A stretch of DNA of 38,183 nucleotides from Lachnospiraceae bacterium (GTDB lineage Bacteria; Bacillota; Clostridia; Lachnospirales; Lachnospiraceae). The DNA is taken from NCBI GenBank assembly GCA_015057425.1, contig SVEL01000021.1, positions 1-38,183 of the forward strand, written 5' to 3'. The position numbers were made by a program, and so were the translations under genes. The notes beneath the pieces are model-generated. The model had not been told where the DNA came from. It did not search any database and worked only from the letters and a program-made list of their open reading frames with translations. This document shows, piece after piece, positions 15,393-23,866 of this stretch. How positions within the stretch are numbered: the first letter of the stretch is position 1; the number at the start of each line of letters is the position of its first letter.

Positions 15393-17126
15393 TTATTCAC
15401 CTGCCTTTCTGTACTGTGATTCATAAATTTCTCTATAAACCTCACAGTTTTCAAGGAGACTGTCGTGAGTTCCCATACCTGCCACCCGACCATCATCTAA
15501 TACGACAATAATATCTGCATGTTTTATAGATGACGTTCTCTGGGATACGATAAACACTGTAGGATTATATGACAATTGCTTTAAATTTTTCCTTAAAGCC
15601 GCATCTGTTGCATAATCAAGTGCTGATGCGCTGTCATCAAATATAAGTATTTCCGGTTTTTTTACTAATGCACGGGCTATTGTAAGTCTCTGTCTCTGAC
15701 CACCTGACAGATTTCTTCCTGCCTGTTCTATTATTTCATCAAGACCATTTTCTTTCTTTTCAACAATATCTTTCGCTACGGCCAGCTCTAATGCTTCATT
15801 TATCTCTTCATCTGTCGCATCTTTCTTTCCCCATTTAATATTATCTCTGATAGTTCCTTTAAAAAGAACGGCTTTCTGCATTACTATAGCTACCTTATCC
15901 GAAAGTTCTTCACCAATGTAGCTGCTAACATTCTTTCCGTCTACAAACACTTCACCTTCCGTAGCCTTATAAAATGCAGGAATCAAATGCACAAGTGAGG
16001 TTTTGCCTGAACCTGTACCTCCGATAATCCCCACTGTCTGTCCTTTTTTAACAGCAAAATCTATATTTTCAAGTGCCATTTCACCTGAATTGTTGTATGC
16101 AAGGGAGACATTTCTAAACTCTACTGCATTATCAGACGACGACTCACTATTTTCTGTCTCATCATCTTCCTTACCTGCTTTTTCTACAGGAATATCGAGA
16201 CACGCACTTACTCTGTTACCACAGGCAACAGCTTTATTGACAGTTACTATTAAGTTTGCCATTTTAATAAGCTCCACAAGTATCTGTGACATATAATTTA
16301 CAAGAGCAACTACCTGACCTGTTTCAAGAATTCCTTCGTCTACTCTTATAGCTCCTACGTAAATGAGTATAATAGTTGCACCATTTATAAGTACAAATGT
16401 AATAGGATTCATTAAATTGGAAATAGACCCCACTTTATTTTGGAGTCTGTTTAATCCTTCGTTTTTCTCATCGTATTCTTCTATTTCGTCATCCTGCTTA
16501 TTAAAAGCTCTGATTACTCTTGTTCCCGAAAGATTTTCTCTTGTTTTTCCAAGTATACCGTCGAGACCTTTTTGAACCTGTTTATATAAAGGAATAGTAA
16601 GAAACATTATTGCAAATACTACCACAAAAAGAATCGGTATAATAACCACAAAGATAATCGCAGCTTTAACATCTACTATAAATGCCATAATCATTGCGCC
16701 AAATACAACAAACGGTGAGCGCAACAGAAGTCTTAACACAAGGTTAACACCGGTCTGAATCTGATTTATATCACTTGTCATTCTGGTAATAAGCGTAGAT
16801 GTTCCAAGCTCGTCAATCTGAGAAAATGACAATGACTGAATGTGTGAAAATACTACTCTTCTTAACTTGCAGGAATATCCTACTGCTGCCTTTGCGGAAA
16901 AATACTGTGCCGTCAGTGAGCAGGTAAGTCCTATAACACCTAAAGCCGCCATAATAAGAACACAATACATTACATATCTTTTATCGCCGTTCTTAATACC
17001 TGTATCAACAATTGCTGCAACAACAATAGGTACAAGCAGTTCAAATGAAGCTTCTAACAGCTTAAAAAGCGGTGCCAGTACAGTTTCTTTTTTATATTCC
17101 TTTAAATAAACAAGTATCTTTTTCAT
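15393..17126 (-). CDS. ABC exporter half-transporter, degenerate ATPase subunit
   Basis: 577 aa: a six-helix membrane domain (about 15-300), then Walker A GGTGSGKTS (369-377), signature LSGGQ (473-477) and Walker B LIFDDSA. The catalytic Glu is replaced by Asp498, and the switch His by Gln529 in VSQRTS. It keeps a normal signature motif for its partner's active site but cannot hydrolyse ATP well at its own. This is typical of heterodimeric exporters of the TM287/288 and BmrCD type. AAGGAG precedes the ATG. It lies 47 bp after the AEC gene and one base before its partner. Confidence 0.93.
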   Translation of the reverse strand: MKKILVYLKEYKKETVLAPLFKLLEASFELLVPIVVAAIVDTGIKNGDKRYVMYCVLIMAALGVIGLTCSLTAQYFSAKAAVGYSCKLRRVVFSHIQSLSFSQIDELGTSTLITRMTSDINQIQTGVNLVLRLLLRSPFVVFGAMIMAFIVDVKAAIIFVVIIPILFVVVFAIMFLTIPLYKQVQKGLDGILGKTRENLSGTRVIRAFNKQDDEIEEYDEKNEGLNRLQNKVGSISNLMNPITFVLINGATIILIYVGAIRVDEGILETGQVVALVNYMSQILVELIKMANLIVTVNKAVACGNRVSACLDIPVEKAGKEDDETENSESSSDNAVEFRNVSLAYNNSGEMALENIDFAVKKGQTVGIIGGTGSGKTSLVHLIPAFYKATEGEVFVDGKNVSSYIGEELSDKVAIVMQKAVLFKGTIRDNIKWGKKDATDEEINEALELAVAKDIVEKKENGLDEIIEQAGRNLSGGQRQRLTIARALVKKPEILIFDDSASALDYATDAALRKNLKQLSYNPTVFIVSQRTSSIKHADIIVVLDDGRVAGMGTHDSLLENCEVYREIYESQYRKAGE

Positions 17127-17173
17127 ATTACTCCTTATTCTGAATGGATTTTACACTATAAGCCTTTTAGTTC

Positions 17174-18112
17174 TCAGACAAGTCCTAAGTAACGTACTAC
17201 AAACAAACATGCTGTTATGGTAAATGCTGACATTACAGTGGTAAGTACCACCGCACCTGAAGTCAGTACTCCGTCATAGCCCATATTTCTTGCCATTATG
17301 TAACAGCTTGGTGTTGCAGGTGCACCAAGCATAATAATTACCGCTACAAGCTTTGCTCCCGTAAATCCACAGGCAACAGCTACAGGTACAAACACCACAG
17401 GTAAAATCACAAGTTTAATCATCGCCACTAACAACGTAGGCTTTACAAGTTTTATAGCCTTTCTTCCTTCAAAAGCCGCACCTATACATACCAAAGCCAA
17501 TGGTGTAGCCATTTTTGCAAAATTATCTAAAGTCGTGTTTACAACTGTAGGGAACTTTATCTCTGCCACAGACAGTACAAGCCCTATTACTATACCTATA
17601 AGTATAGGGTTTTTAATAATATTTATAACTGCATCTTTGATTTTAACCTTACCTTTTGATTTAGATTCAAGGCTCAATACAATAACTGCAAAAACATTGT
17701 ATAACGGCACAGAACCGATTATCATAAGCGGAACCATACCTGTATTTCCATAAATATTAATGGCAAATGCCGTACCTAACACTGCAGCACTGCTTCTGTA
17801 TGCCGTCTGAACAAACTCGCCGGTTATTGATTTATTTTTAATGACAATCTTTGCAAATCCCCAAATAACAAGGATGCTAATTAAAGTTACCACAAAACAG
17901 AAAATAAAATACTTAACGTCAAATACTGCCTTAAAATCCGTGTTCATTAAATCTTTTATCAGCAACGCAGGCAAAGTTACCTTAAAATTAAATTTATTGG
18001 CATTGTTTATAAATTCTTCACTAAACATGCCCATTCTTCTTAATATGTAGCCGATTATCATTACTAAAAATACCGGCACCGTGGCATTTAAACTGTATAT
18101 AAGACTATCCAT
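17174..18112 (-). CDS. AEC family transporter
   Basis: 312-aa auxin-efflux-carrier family membrane protein with about ten helices in two halves. The second half contains the family pattern MATPLALVCIGAAF (about 205-218) and GAPATPSCYIMARN. Bacterial members move organic acids such as malate, or amino acids; the substrate cannot be told here. ACGGAG precedes the ATG. It is the first gene of the minus-strand transporter group. The A+T-rich 102-bp gap to the divergent GNAT gene must hold both promoters, but no clear -35 is visible for either. Confidence 0.9.
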   Translation of the reverse strand: MDSLIYSLNATVPVFLVMIIGYILRRMGMFSEEFINNANKFNFKVTLPALLIKDLMNTDFKAVFDVKYFIFCFVVTLISILVIWGFAKIVIKNKSITGEFVQTAYRSSAAVLGTAFAINIYGNTGMVPLMIIGSVPLYNVFAVIVLSLESKSKGKVKIKDAVINIIKNPILIGIVIGLVLSVAEIKFPTVVNTTLDNFAKMATPLALVCIGAAFEGRKAIKLVKPTLLVAMIKLVILPVVFVPVAVACGFTGAKLVAVIIMLGAPATPSCYIMARNMGYDGVLTSGAVVLTTVMSAFTITACLFVVRYLGLV

Positions 18113-18214
18113 AATACTCCGTATCTTTTACATCTTTTATATAAAAATATAGTTTTTTTCTTTTCAGTATATTATAATAACACTAACAAATGTTAAATTC
18201 AATACGGAGGAATT

Positions 18215-19045
18215 ATGAACAACAGAAAAATACTCACAACTACAGAACTATCTGACAGTTGTATGAATGATGTCTTAGCACTTTTAGACTTATGCCAGCA
18301 GGAATATGACACAGAGGAAGTATGCTTTTTAGAAAGTGAAATGAACTATGACCCGGACCTTCCCTGCTACTATCTTGCTTATGAAGATGATAAACTTATT
18401 TGCTTTTTGTCAGTATTTATTCCTGACGAAATGTCTTGCGAAATTTACAGCCTGACACTGCCGGGATATGAAGATTCAGGAGTTTTCAAGCTTCTTATCA
18501 ACACTGCCATTGAAACTATGGAGGCAGCAGATATTTATGACATTATCTTTGTATGTGATCACGAAGATAAAATCAATCTTAAATATATGACGGATCACTT
18601 ACTTGAAGCGGATTCATCTACTTTACTTATGGAATTATCAATAGACAATCCCGTTGTTTTCAACGATGCTACCGATATTCCTCCGTCAGACTATATATTT
18701 GACCACGAAGTGTCTGTAAATGAGGAAGACGAAGACTCTGTCAACCATACACTTAAATTTAGTAAAAACGGTATATATTACGGTTATGCACAATGTGAAC
18801 AATATCCTACTGCTTTTTGCATACATCACGTAGAAATAGAAGAAGCCCTTCGCGGAAAAGGGCATGGTAAAGAGCTTTTAAGTGACCTTCTTACTTACTG
18901 CTTATCTTTAGTTTCGGATATTCCTGAAGAAGATACACCTATACGTTTTGTATTAAATGTTGATTATGATAATACTGCTGCGTACAAACTTTATAAATCC
19001 TTCGGATTCACATGCACGCAGCAGATAGATTACTATTATGTCTAA
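18215..19045 (+). CDS. Tandem GNAT-fold N-acetyltransferase
   Basis: 276 aa. The C-terminal half (about 165-276) is a full GNAT domain with the acetyl-CoA loop RGKGHG (213-218), then a VDYDNTAAYKLYKSFGF segment that binds the pantetheine end. The N-terminal half looks like a second, degenerate GNAT fold without that loop. GGAGG lies 5 bp before the ATG. Substrate unknown. Its TAA stop overlaps the TAG stop of the convergent GNAT-signal peptidase gene, sharing three bases, and there is no terminator between them. Confidence 0.82.
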   Translation: MNNRKILTTTELSDSCMNDVLALLDLCQQEYDTEEVCFLESEMNYDPDLPCYYLAYEDDKLICFLSVFIPDEMSCEIYSLTLPGYEDSGVFKLLINTAIETMEAADIYDIIFVCDHEDKINLKYMTDHLLEADSSTLLMELSIDNPVVFNDATDIPPSDYIFDHEVSVNEEDEDSVNHTLKFSKNGIYYGYAQCEQYPTAFCIHHVEIEEALRGKGHGKELLSDLLTYCLSLVSDIPEEDTPIRFVLNVDYDNTAAYKLYKSFGFTCTQQIDYYYV

Positions 19046-20301
19046 TCAATTAATCCTATGTGATTAAGTGGCCAGTACTTACATACTGCTTTTCCCAGTA
19101 TATCATCCTTGTGAATGTAGATAATATCTTCATCAATAGGATTGTTCGGATTATTGGCATTATAATTATTTACATTTGTGTACCATGTTCTGGCGTCAGC
19201 AGAGAAATTTCTGTTGTCGCCAAGCATAAGGTAACAGTCTTTTGGTATTACAAATTCATAAGGACCGGTCATGGATATCCAATTTTCTTTAAGATAATCT
19301 TCTTCAAGTATCACCGGTTCCTTTGTCTTATCCCCATCTTTATAGATATAAACAACTGAATTTTCTATTACAACCGTCTCACCCGGAAGACCGATAACTC
19401 TTTTAACATAGTTAACCGGCTTTTTATATCCATAGTATTCATATAACGGAAAATCGAATACGACAACATCTCCTCTTTCTGGTTCTGAAAACCAGTAAGA
19501 AAATCTGAGACCTATCATGCGGTCACCGGTCATAATCGTATTTTCCATAGAGCCTGTCGGAACAACTGCATTTACAATTATATATGTCACAATAACGTAT
19601 GCAGCTACAACAGAAACAGCCACGGTAAATACCCAGCTTAACGCTTCCTTAAGCGCAGAAGTTTTCTGTTCTTTCTGTTTTTTCTCTTTTCTTTCCTTCT
19701 TTCTCTTCTCTTTAAGTTCTTCCTCAGTTTTTAACTCATTTTGAACTTCTTCGAAAAGATCAGGTTTTGCTTCGTATTCTGTTTCATCTTTGTTAATTTC
19801 CATATCTTTACACTTCCATACTTCGTCCATTAACTGGAACATTTCTTCCTTTCCATTTAATTTAAGACCTGCTTTTTCATAACATTTTATAGCTGAATCA
19901 TTTTCTTCAAATACACCCAAGGTTAACTTTTCAGCCCTTATTTCCTCAAAGCCAAACTTAAATGCTGACTGCAACATTAATTTGCCGTATCCCAAGCCTC
20001 TTTTTGAGCTGTCTACAATTATAAATCCCATCCTTACTTCCGTTTTATCTTCCAAAGGATGTCTCATAATAAATTGTCCTACCGGTTCATTACCTTCACA
20101 GGCTACCATTACATAAAGCTTTTCCTGTTTTGACAGTTTTTCATAATATTCATTGAGCGTAACATCATCTGCCGGATAACCGCCAAGCCTTCCCGCACTC
20201 CACTGATAAAACTGTTTTTCATCATTTATCCATCCTATAACCTTCTTAGCATCTTCCGGCCGGTACGGTCTTATATAAAGCTTATTTTCCTGATTATTCA
20301 T
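19042..20301 (-). CDS. GNAT acetyltransferase-signal peptidase I fusion
   Basis: 419 aa from the ATG ending at 20301 (MNNQENKLYI), chosen because GGAGA precedes it; an ATG five codons earlier lacks a ribosome binding site. Residues 8-165 are a RimJ-like GNAT domain with the acetyl-CoA loop RGLGYG (101-106). Residues 172-217 are a Lys/Glu-rich linker. A membrane helix (about 224-248) leads into a complete type I signal peptidase: Ser251 in PTGSMENT, the base Lys300 in VKRVIGLPGE, and GDNRNFSADAR (361-371). The acetyltransferase would face the cytoplasm and the peptidase the outside. The start is 4 bp after the lyase stop. A frame error joining two genes is not suggested, since the linker reads smoothly. 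Confidence 0.92.
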   Translation of the reverse strand: MNNQENKLYIRPYRPEDAKKVIGWINDEKQFYQWSAGRLGGYPADDVTLNEYYEKLSKQEKLYVMVACEGNEPVGQFIMRHPLEDKTEVRMGFIIVDSSKRGLGYGKLMLQSAFKFGFEEIRAEKLTLGVFEENDSAIKCYEKAGLKLNGKEEMFQLMDEVWKCKDMEINKDETEYEAKPDLFEEVQNELKTEEELKEKRKKERKEKKQKEQKTSALKEALSWVFTVAVSVVAAYVIVTYIIVNAVVPTGSMENTIMTGDRMIGLRFSYWFSEPERGDVVVFDFPLYEYYGYKKPVNYVKRVIGLPGETVVIENSVVYIYKDGDKTKEPVILEEDYLKENWISMTGPYEFVIPKDCYLMLGDNRNFSADARTWYTNVNNYNANNPNNPIDEDIIYIHKDDILGKAVCKYWPLNHIGLID

Positions 20302-20305
20302 CTTA

Positions 20306-23146
20306 TTATTCTCCATTCTGCTGCCACATTCCCGGTTTTATAAATTTACCTTCCGCATCAGGTATACCATTCATATCCGGTCCTATATAAAAGCTTGTGT
20401 GCGGCGGCTGGTTATATGCCGTGTTCTGCCATGCAATACCAAGTCTGTATACATAATCATGCATAAATGTATAGAATCTGTGTTCCGTAATGTCTGTAGT
20501 CGTATAAATTCTTAAAAACGTGCTGTCTTTTCCTCTGACTACAATTTCTTCTCTCCAATCACCGAAAATACTTGCCTGTATACATGGATTACCTTTAGTT
20601 CCGTTATTGGAAAGGCAATTATCGGTGGTTATAATTATATCAAGCTCTTCTCTTTCATAATCCCACTTGTATATCTTGGGAATTCCCACGCAGGTTTCAT
20701 AACCGTACCAATCGTGGTCAAGAAGTTCCCTAAGTAAATCTCCGTCCCACCATATTGCAAAATTAATAGCTTTAGGGGATTCATCACTTATCTTACTGCC
20801 ATCAGCATAATTATATAAGCCCGCTCCGTAAAATGCCCACATCTGGTTGCCTGTATATCGCGGGTCTATCTTCGCAGTCAGGCCTCTTCCTGTATCTATT
20901 CCCGTAAATACACCAAATGTTATTTCACCTGTTCCGGCATTTCTTGCCTCTATACCATAAGGACATCCTGCATGTTCATGAATTCCATAATAATCAAAGC
21001 CTTCCGAATCCGGCGTAAATCTGCCCAGATGCATAGCATCTCCATGTTCAAGCCCTGTAGAATACAGCCCTGTTCCGTCGTGGTCTATAACACAGGCTCC
21101 GTATACGATTTCATCACAACCGTCGCCATCCACATCTGCTACTGCAAGATTATGGAAACCCTGATTGGTATATTCTATATTTTGCTCTTTATTTGCAAGG
21201 AATTTCCAGCGTTTAACAAGTTTCTTATCTTTTACGTCGTATGCTACAAGATTAGTTGGTCTTCCGTGGTCATAATATCCTCTGCACATAACTGCTGACG
21301 GATGTACTCCGTCAAGATATGCCACACAGGCAAGAAATCTGTCTACTCTGTTACCCCATGAATCACCGTAATCTGACACATTTCCTCTTGCCGGATCATA
21401 CAAAACTGTATCTAATACAGTTCCTGTTCTTCCGTCAAATAATGTAAGATATTCAGGTCCTTCAAGTATAAATCCGTCGCTGTTGCGATAATCTTTAGTA
21501 ATATCACCAACTGCATTTCCTGCATTGTCCACAGTTCCGTCAGCTGTTTTCATAATCACTTCCGCAAATCCGTCACCATCAAAGTCATACACCATAAACT
21601 GCGTATAATGTGCACCACATCTTATATTTGGTCCCAGATTAATTCTCCAAAGCTTTGTTCCGTCAAGCTTATAAGCATCAAGATAAACTATACCTGAATA
21701 TCCCTTATGTGAATTATCCTTTCCGTTACAATCCCATTTTAAGATAATTTCGTATTCACCATCACCATCTAAATCCGCAACAGATGCATCATTGGCTGTA
21801 TACTGATACGTATGCCCGTCCGGTGTGGTATATGCTTCCGGCTTATCTATAGGAATATCCATATAGTTATGGCTCCATGGCTTTGTCTTATAGCCCTTTT
21901 CTTCCTCTGCACCATTTAATATCATCTTAACTTCATATTCTGTTTGGATAGTACCTTCCTTGTGTAGAAAATTAGTTGCACCTGTAATAGGTTCTTCATT
22001 TATTTTCTTTCCGTCTGCATATAAGTTAAATGATGCCCCTTTATTATATTCATATCCGCAAAGTCTCCAGCTTAAGAAAATTCCTTCATGAGTATATACA
22101 CCTATGAGGCCTCTGTCCAGCATCTCAAGCTGACGTTTTCTAAGTGGTGCTTTCTTTTCCGACACTACTGTGCGAAGTTCTGACTTTCCGCCGTAGCCCA
22201 GTGCGCACACACCATATGTATATTCTCTGTCAGTGTAAACATCCGTATCTGTAAAAGTACAGCTTACTTCTGTATGTAAGACATCATCTGTATCTACTAA
22301 GCCTGCCACCGACTTTTTGTTTATTTTTCCAATTTTCTTAAAACATCCCCATATAGGTTTCTTATATATTTCATAAGCAAAAGCTTTTTCGTCGCCTTCC
22401 CATTTTAAAGTTACGGTTGATTCTTCAAGAGAAGCTACCACAAGATTTTTCACTGACGGTATATCTATATCATTATCTTTTACTGTAATCTGTACCTTTT
22501 CCGAAGGCTTACCCTCAAACCTTAAATCATCTATTTTCTTAGCATAATATGTATATGTATGACAAGGCTCTACATCTGTATCCTCATAGATATTTCCGAG
22601 CACAGTAATTATTTCTTCATCCTTACCTGAGCCCTCATGTTTCTTATAGATATGATATTCTACATTTTCAGCTGAATTCGATACTGTTTTTTCATTAGTA
22701 TTTTCAGATACTACTGTTTTCTCACCGTTTTTCTCGGACAAATTACATGTTATGACAAGTGTAACCTTTGAGCCATTTTCACCTGTTTCAACCTTAGTAT
22801 TTATAATTTTGGGTATGTCATCTATCTGAGGTGAAATTTCAATCCCCTGGACACACACGTACTTACCGTAAAACTCAATATTTAAAACGCCATCCGTAAC
22901 CTTTGTAAGATAATCTTTTTTACAAATACTTCTGTCATTTACCCATATCGGTGGCATCTTAACTCCATTTAAATGTGTAAAAAGATTGACGTCACCATCA
23001 TCTTCCAAGTCTCCGCCATATATTCTTACATTGTAATCACCATTGGCAATACATAATCTATACTTATTTTCATCGATTTTCTCTATAACTGTTCCGTCGT
23101 CAGCCTTATCACTTTTAAGTACATTGTTATAAAACTCAAACTTCAT
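20306..23146 (-). CDS. PL11 rhamnogalacturonan lyase, apparently cytoplasmic
   Basis: 946-aa lyase that cleaves the rhamnogalacturonan I backbone by beta-elimination. Residues 1-105 look like a galactose-binding/malectin-type beta-sandwich, followed by two fibronectin III-like modules (about 108-225 and 228-332). The PL11 catalytic propeller starts at about 338 (RQLEMLDRGLIGV, then FLSWRL), with calcium-binding DxDGDG repeats (ADLDGDGEYE, YDFDGDGFAE, ADVDGDGCDE). There is no signal peptide, and an in-frame TAG six codons upstream of the ATG rules out an extension. It therefore probably works on imported oligosaccharides, as B. subtilis YesX does. AGGAGA precedes the start. Confidence 0.92.
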   Translation of the reverse strand: MKFEFYNNVLKSDKADDGTVIEKIDENKYRLCIANGDYNVRIYGGDLEDDGDVNLFTHLNGVKMPPIWVNDRSICKKDYLTKVTDGVLNIEFYGKYVCVQGIEISPQIDDIPKIINTKVETGENGSKVTLVITCNLSEKNGEKTVVSENTNEKTVSNSAENVEYHIYKKHEGSGKDEEIITVLGNIYEDTDVEPCHTYTYYAKKIDDLRFEGKPSEKVQITVKDNDIDIPSVKNLVVASLEESTVTLKWEGDEKAFAYEIYKKPIWGCFKKIGKINKKSVAGLVDTDDVLHTEVSCTFTDTDVYTDREYTYGVCALGYGGKSELRTVVSEKKAPLRKRQLEMLDRGLIGVYTHEGIFLSWRLCGYEYNKGASFNLYADGKKINEEPITGATNFLHKEGTIQTEYEVKMILNGAEEEKGYKTKPWSHNYMDIPIDKPEAYTTPDGHTYQYTANDASVADLDGDGEYEIILKWDCNGKDNSHKGYSGIVYLDAYKLDGTKLWRINLGPNIRCGAHYTQFMVYDFDGDGFAEVIMKTADGTVDNAGNAVGDITKDYRNSDGFILEGPEYLTLFDGRTGTVLDTVLYDPARGNVSDYGDSWGNRVDRFLACVAYLDGVHPSAVMCRGYYDHGRPTNLVAYDVKDKKLVKRWKFLANKEQNIEYTNQGFHNLAVADVDGDGCDEIVYGACVIDHDGTGLYSTGLEHGDAMHLGRFTPDSEGFDYYGIHEHAGCPYGIEARNAGTGEITFGVFTGIDTGRGLTAKIDPRYTGNQMWAFYGAGLYNYADGSKISDESPKAINFAIWWDGDLLRELLDHDWYGYETCVGIPKIYKWDYEREELDIIITTDNCLSNNGTKGNPCIQASIFGDWREEIVVRGKDSTFLRIYTTTDITEHRFYTFMHDYVYRLGIAWQNTAYNQPPHTSFYIGPDMNGIPDAEGKFIKPGMWQQNGE

Positions 23147-23226
23147 GATTTCTCTTCTCTCCTATACGCTTATAACTTTTTACACTTTTCTTTTTCAATA
23201 TTCGAATAACATTCACGCATTCTACT

Positions 23227-23255
23227 ATTATATCAAACTTGAATGTATATTTCAA
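23227..23255 (-). promoter_or_regulatory. Promoter of the rhamnogalacturonan lyase gene
   Basis: On the minus strand: TTGAAA (23250-23255), 17-bp spacer, TATAAT (23227-23232). The -35 and spacer contain TTGAA-N7-TTCAA, an operator-like inverted repeat. The leader is about 75 bases long. The minus-strand start here means the tandem repeat at 23332-23655 lies upstream of the lyase transcript. Confidence 0.75.
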
Positions 23256-23331
23256 TTCATAATAGAATCTCTATAGCTCTCTTATGTAGAGTTGCAGCAG
23301 TTGTAACACTTCTCACTTAAAAGATATTTGA

Positions 23332-23655
23332 TTACCTATTTCAAAGAAGATTCTTCCGCTCAGTAGGTAATTTTTGCTTTGGCTTCGCAATTTTTACCTA
23401 CTGTACTTTCCAAATCTATGCTTCAGTAGGTAATTTTTGCTTTAATTTCGTATTTTTTACCCACTGGGCTTTCCAAATCTATGCTCCAGTAGGTAATTTT
23501 TGCTTTAATTTCGTATTTTTTACCTACTGTACTTTCCAAATCTATGCTTCAGTAGGCAATTTTTGCTTTAATTTCGTATTTTTTACCTACTGTACTTTCC
23601 AAATCTATGCTTCAGTAGGCAATCTCCGCTTTATATCATAAAAATTTACCCACTA
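23332..23655 (-). repeat. 63-bp tandem repeat array of hairpins
   Basis: Four complete 63-bp units start at 23361, 23424, 23487 and 23550. A diverged fifth unit runs 23613-23655 and a degenerate half unit lies at 23332-23360. Each unit has a CAGTAGGTAA arm, a 23-nt T-rich loop, a TTACCTACTG arm and a 20-nt linker TACTTTCCAAATCTATGCTT. All arm substitutions (units 2, 4 and 5) are T to C on the plus strand. They give A-C mismatches in plus RNA but G-U pairs in minus RNA, so the hairpins survive only in minus-strand transcripts. The array lies between the rpoD terminator and the lyase promoter. There are no unique spacers, so it is not a CRISPR array. Confidence 0.85.
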
Positions 23656-23823
23656 CAACAAGATTTAATGCAATCCGGTAGTAATCAAACAGAACAAAGA
23701 ATTTCACTTGTGGTATTCTTCACGCCTGAGTGATATTGCGCAACAATAAAATACCATTCCGCGTGGTGCGCATCCTCAGCGGAGAGTTTTTTCATGTGAT
23801 AGGAATTTCCTATAAAGAAAAAA
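23656..23823. other. Structured intergenic stretch between the repeat and the rpoD terminator
   Basis: No gene is seen. TGGTATT (23711-23717) pairs with AATACCA (23750-23756); nested inside are TCAC/GTGA and the palindrome TTGCGCAA. Further along, TCCGC/GCGGA encloses a short loop near 23759-23783. This could be a small structured RNA, a processed rpoD 3' end, or a decayed element. No promoter was found for it. Confidence 0.35.
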
Positions 23824-23843
23824 GAGGCTTTATAAAAAGCCTC
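23824..23843 (-). terminator. Terminator of rpoD
   Basis: GAGGCTTT (23824-23831), loop ATAA, AAAGCCTC (23836-23843), followed on the minus strand by TTTTTTCTTT. It lies 24 bp past the rpoD stop. Confidence 0.88.
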
Positions 23844-23866
23844 ACATCTTTGTGCATATTAATCCT

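Noticed and set aside
23361..23655. CRISPR array
   Set aside because: Units are a constant 63 bp with no unique spacers; the whole unit, including the linker, repeats, and there are no cas genes.
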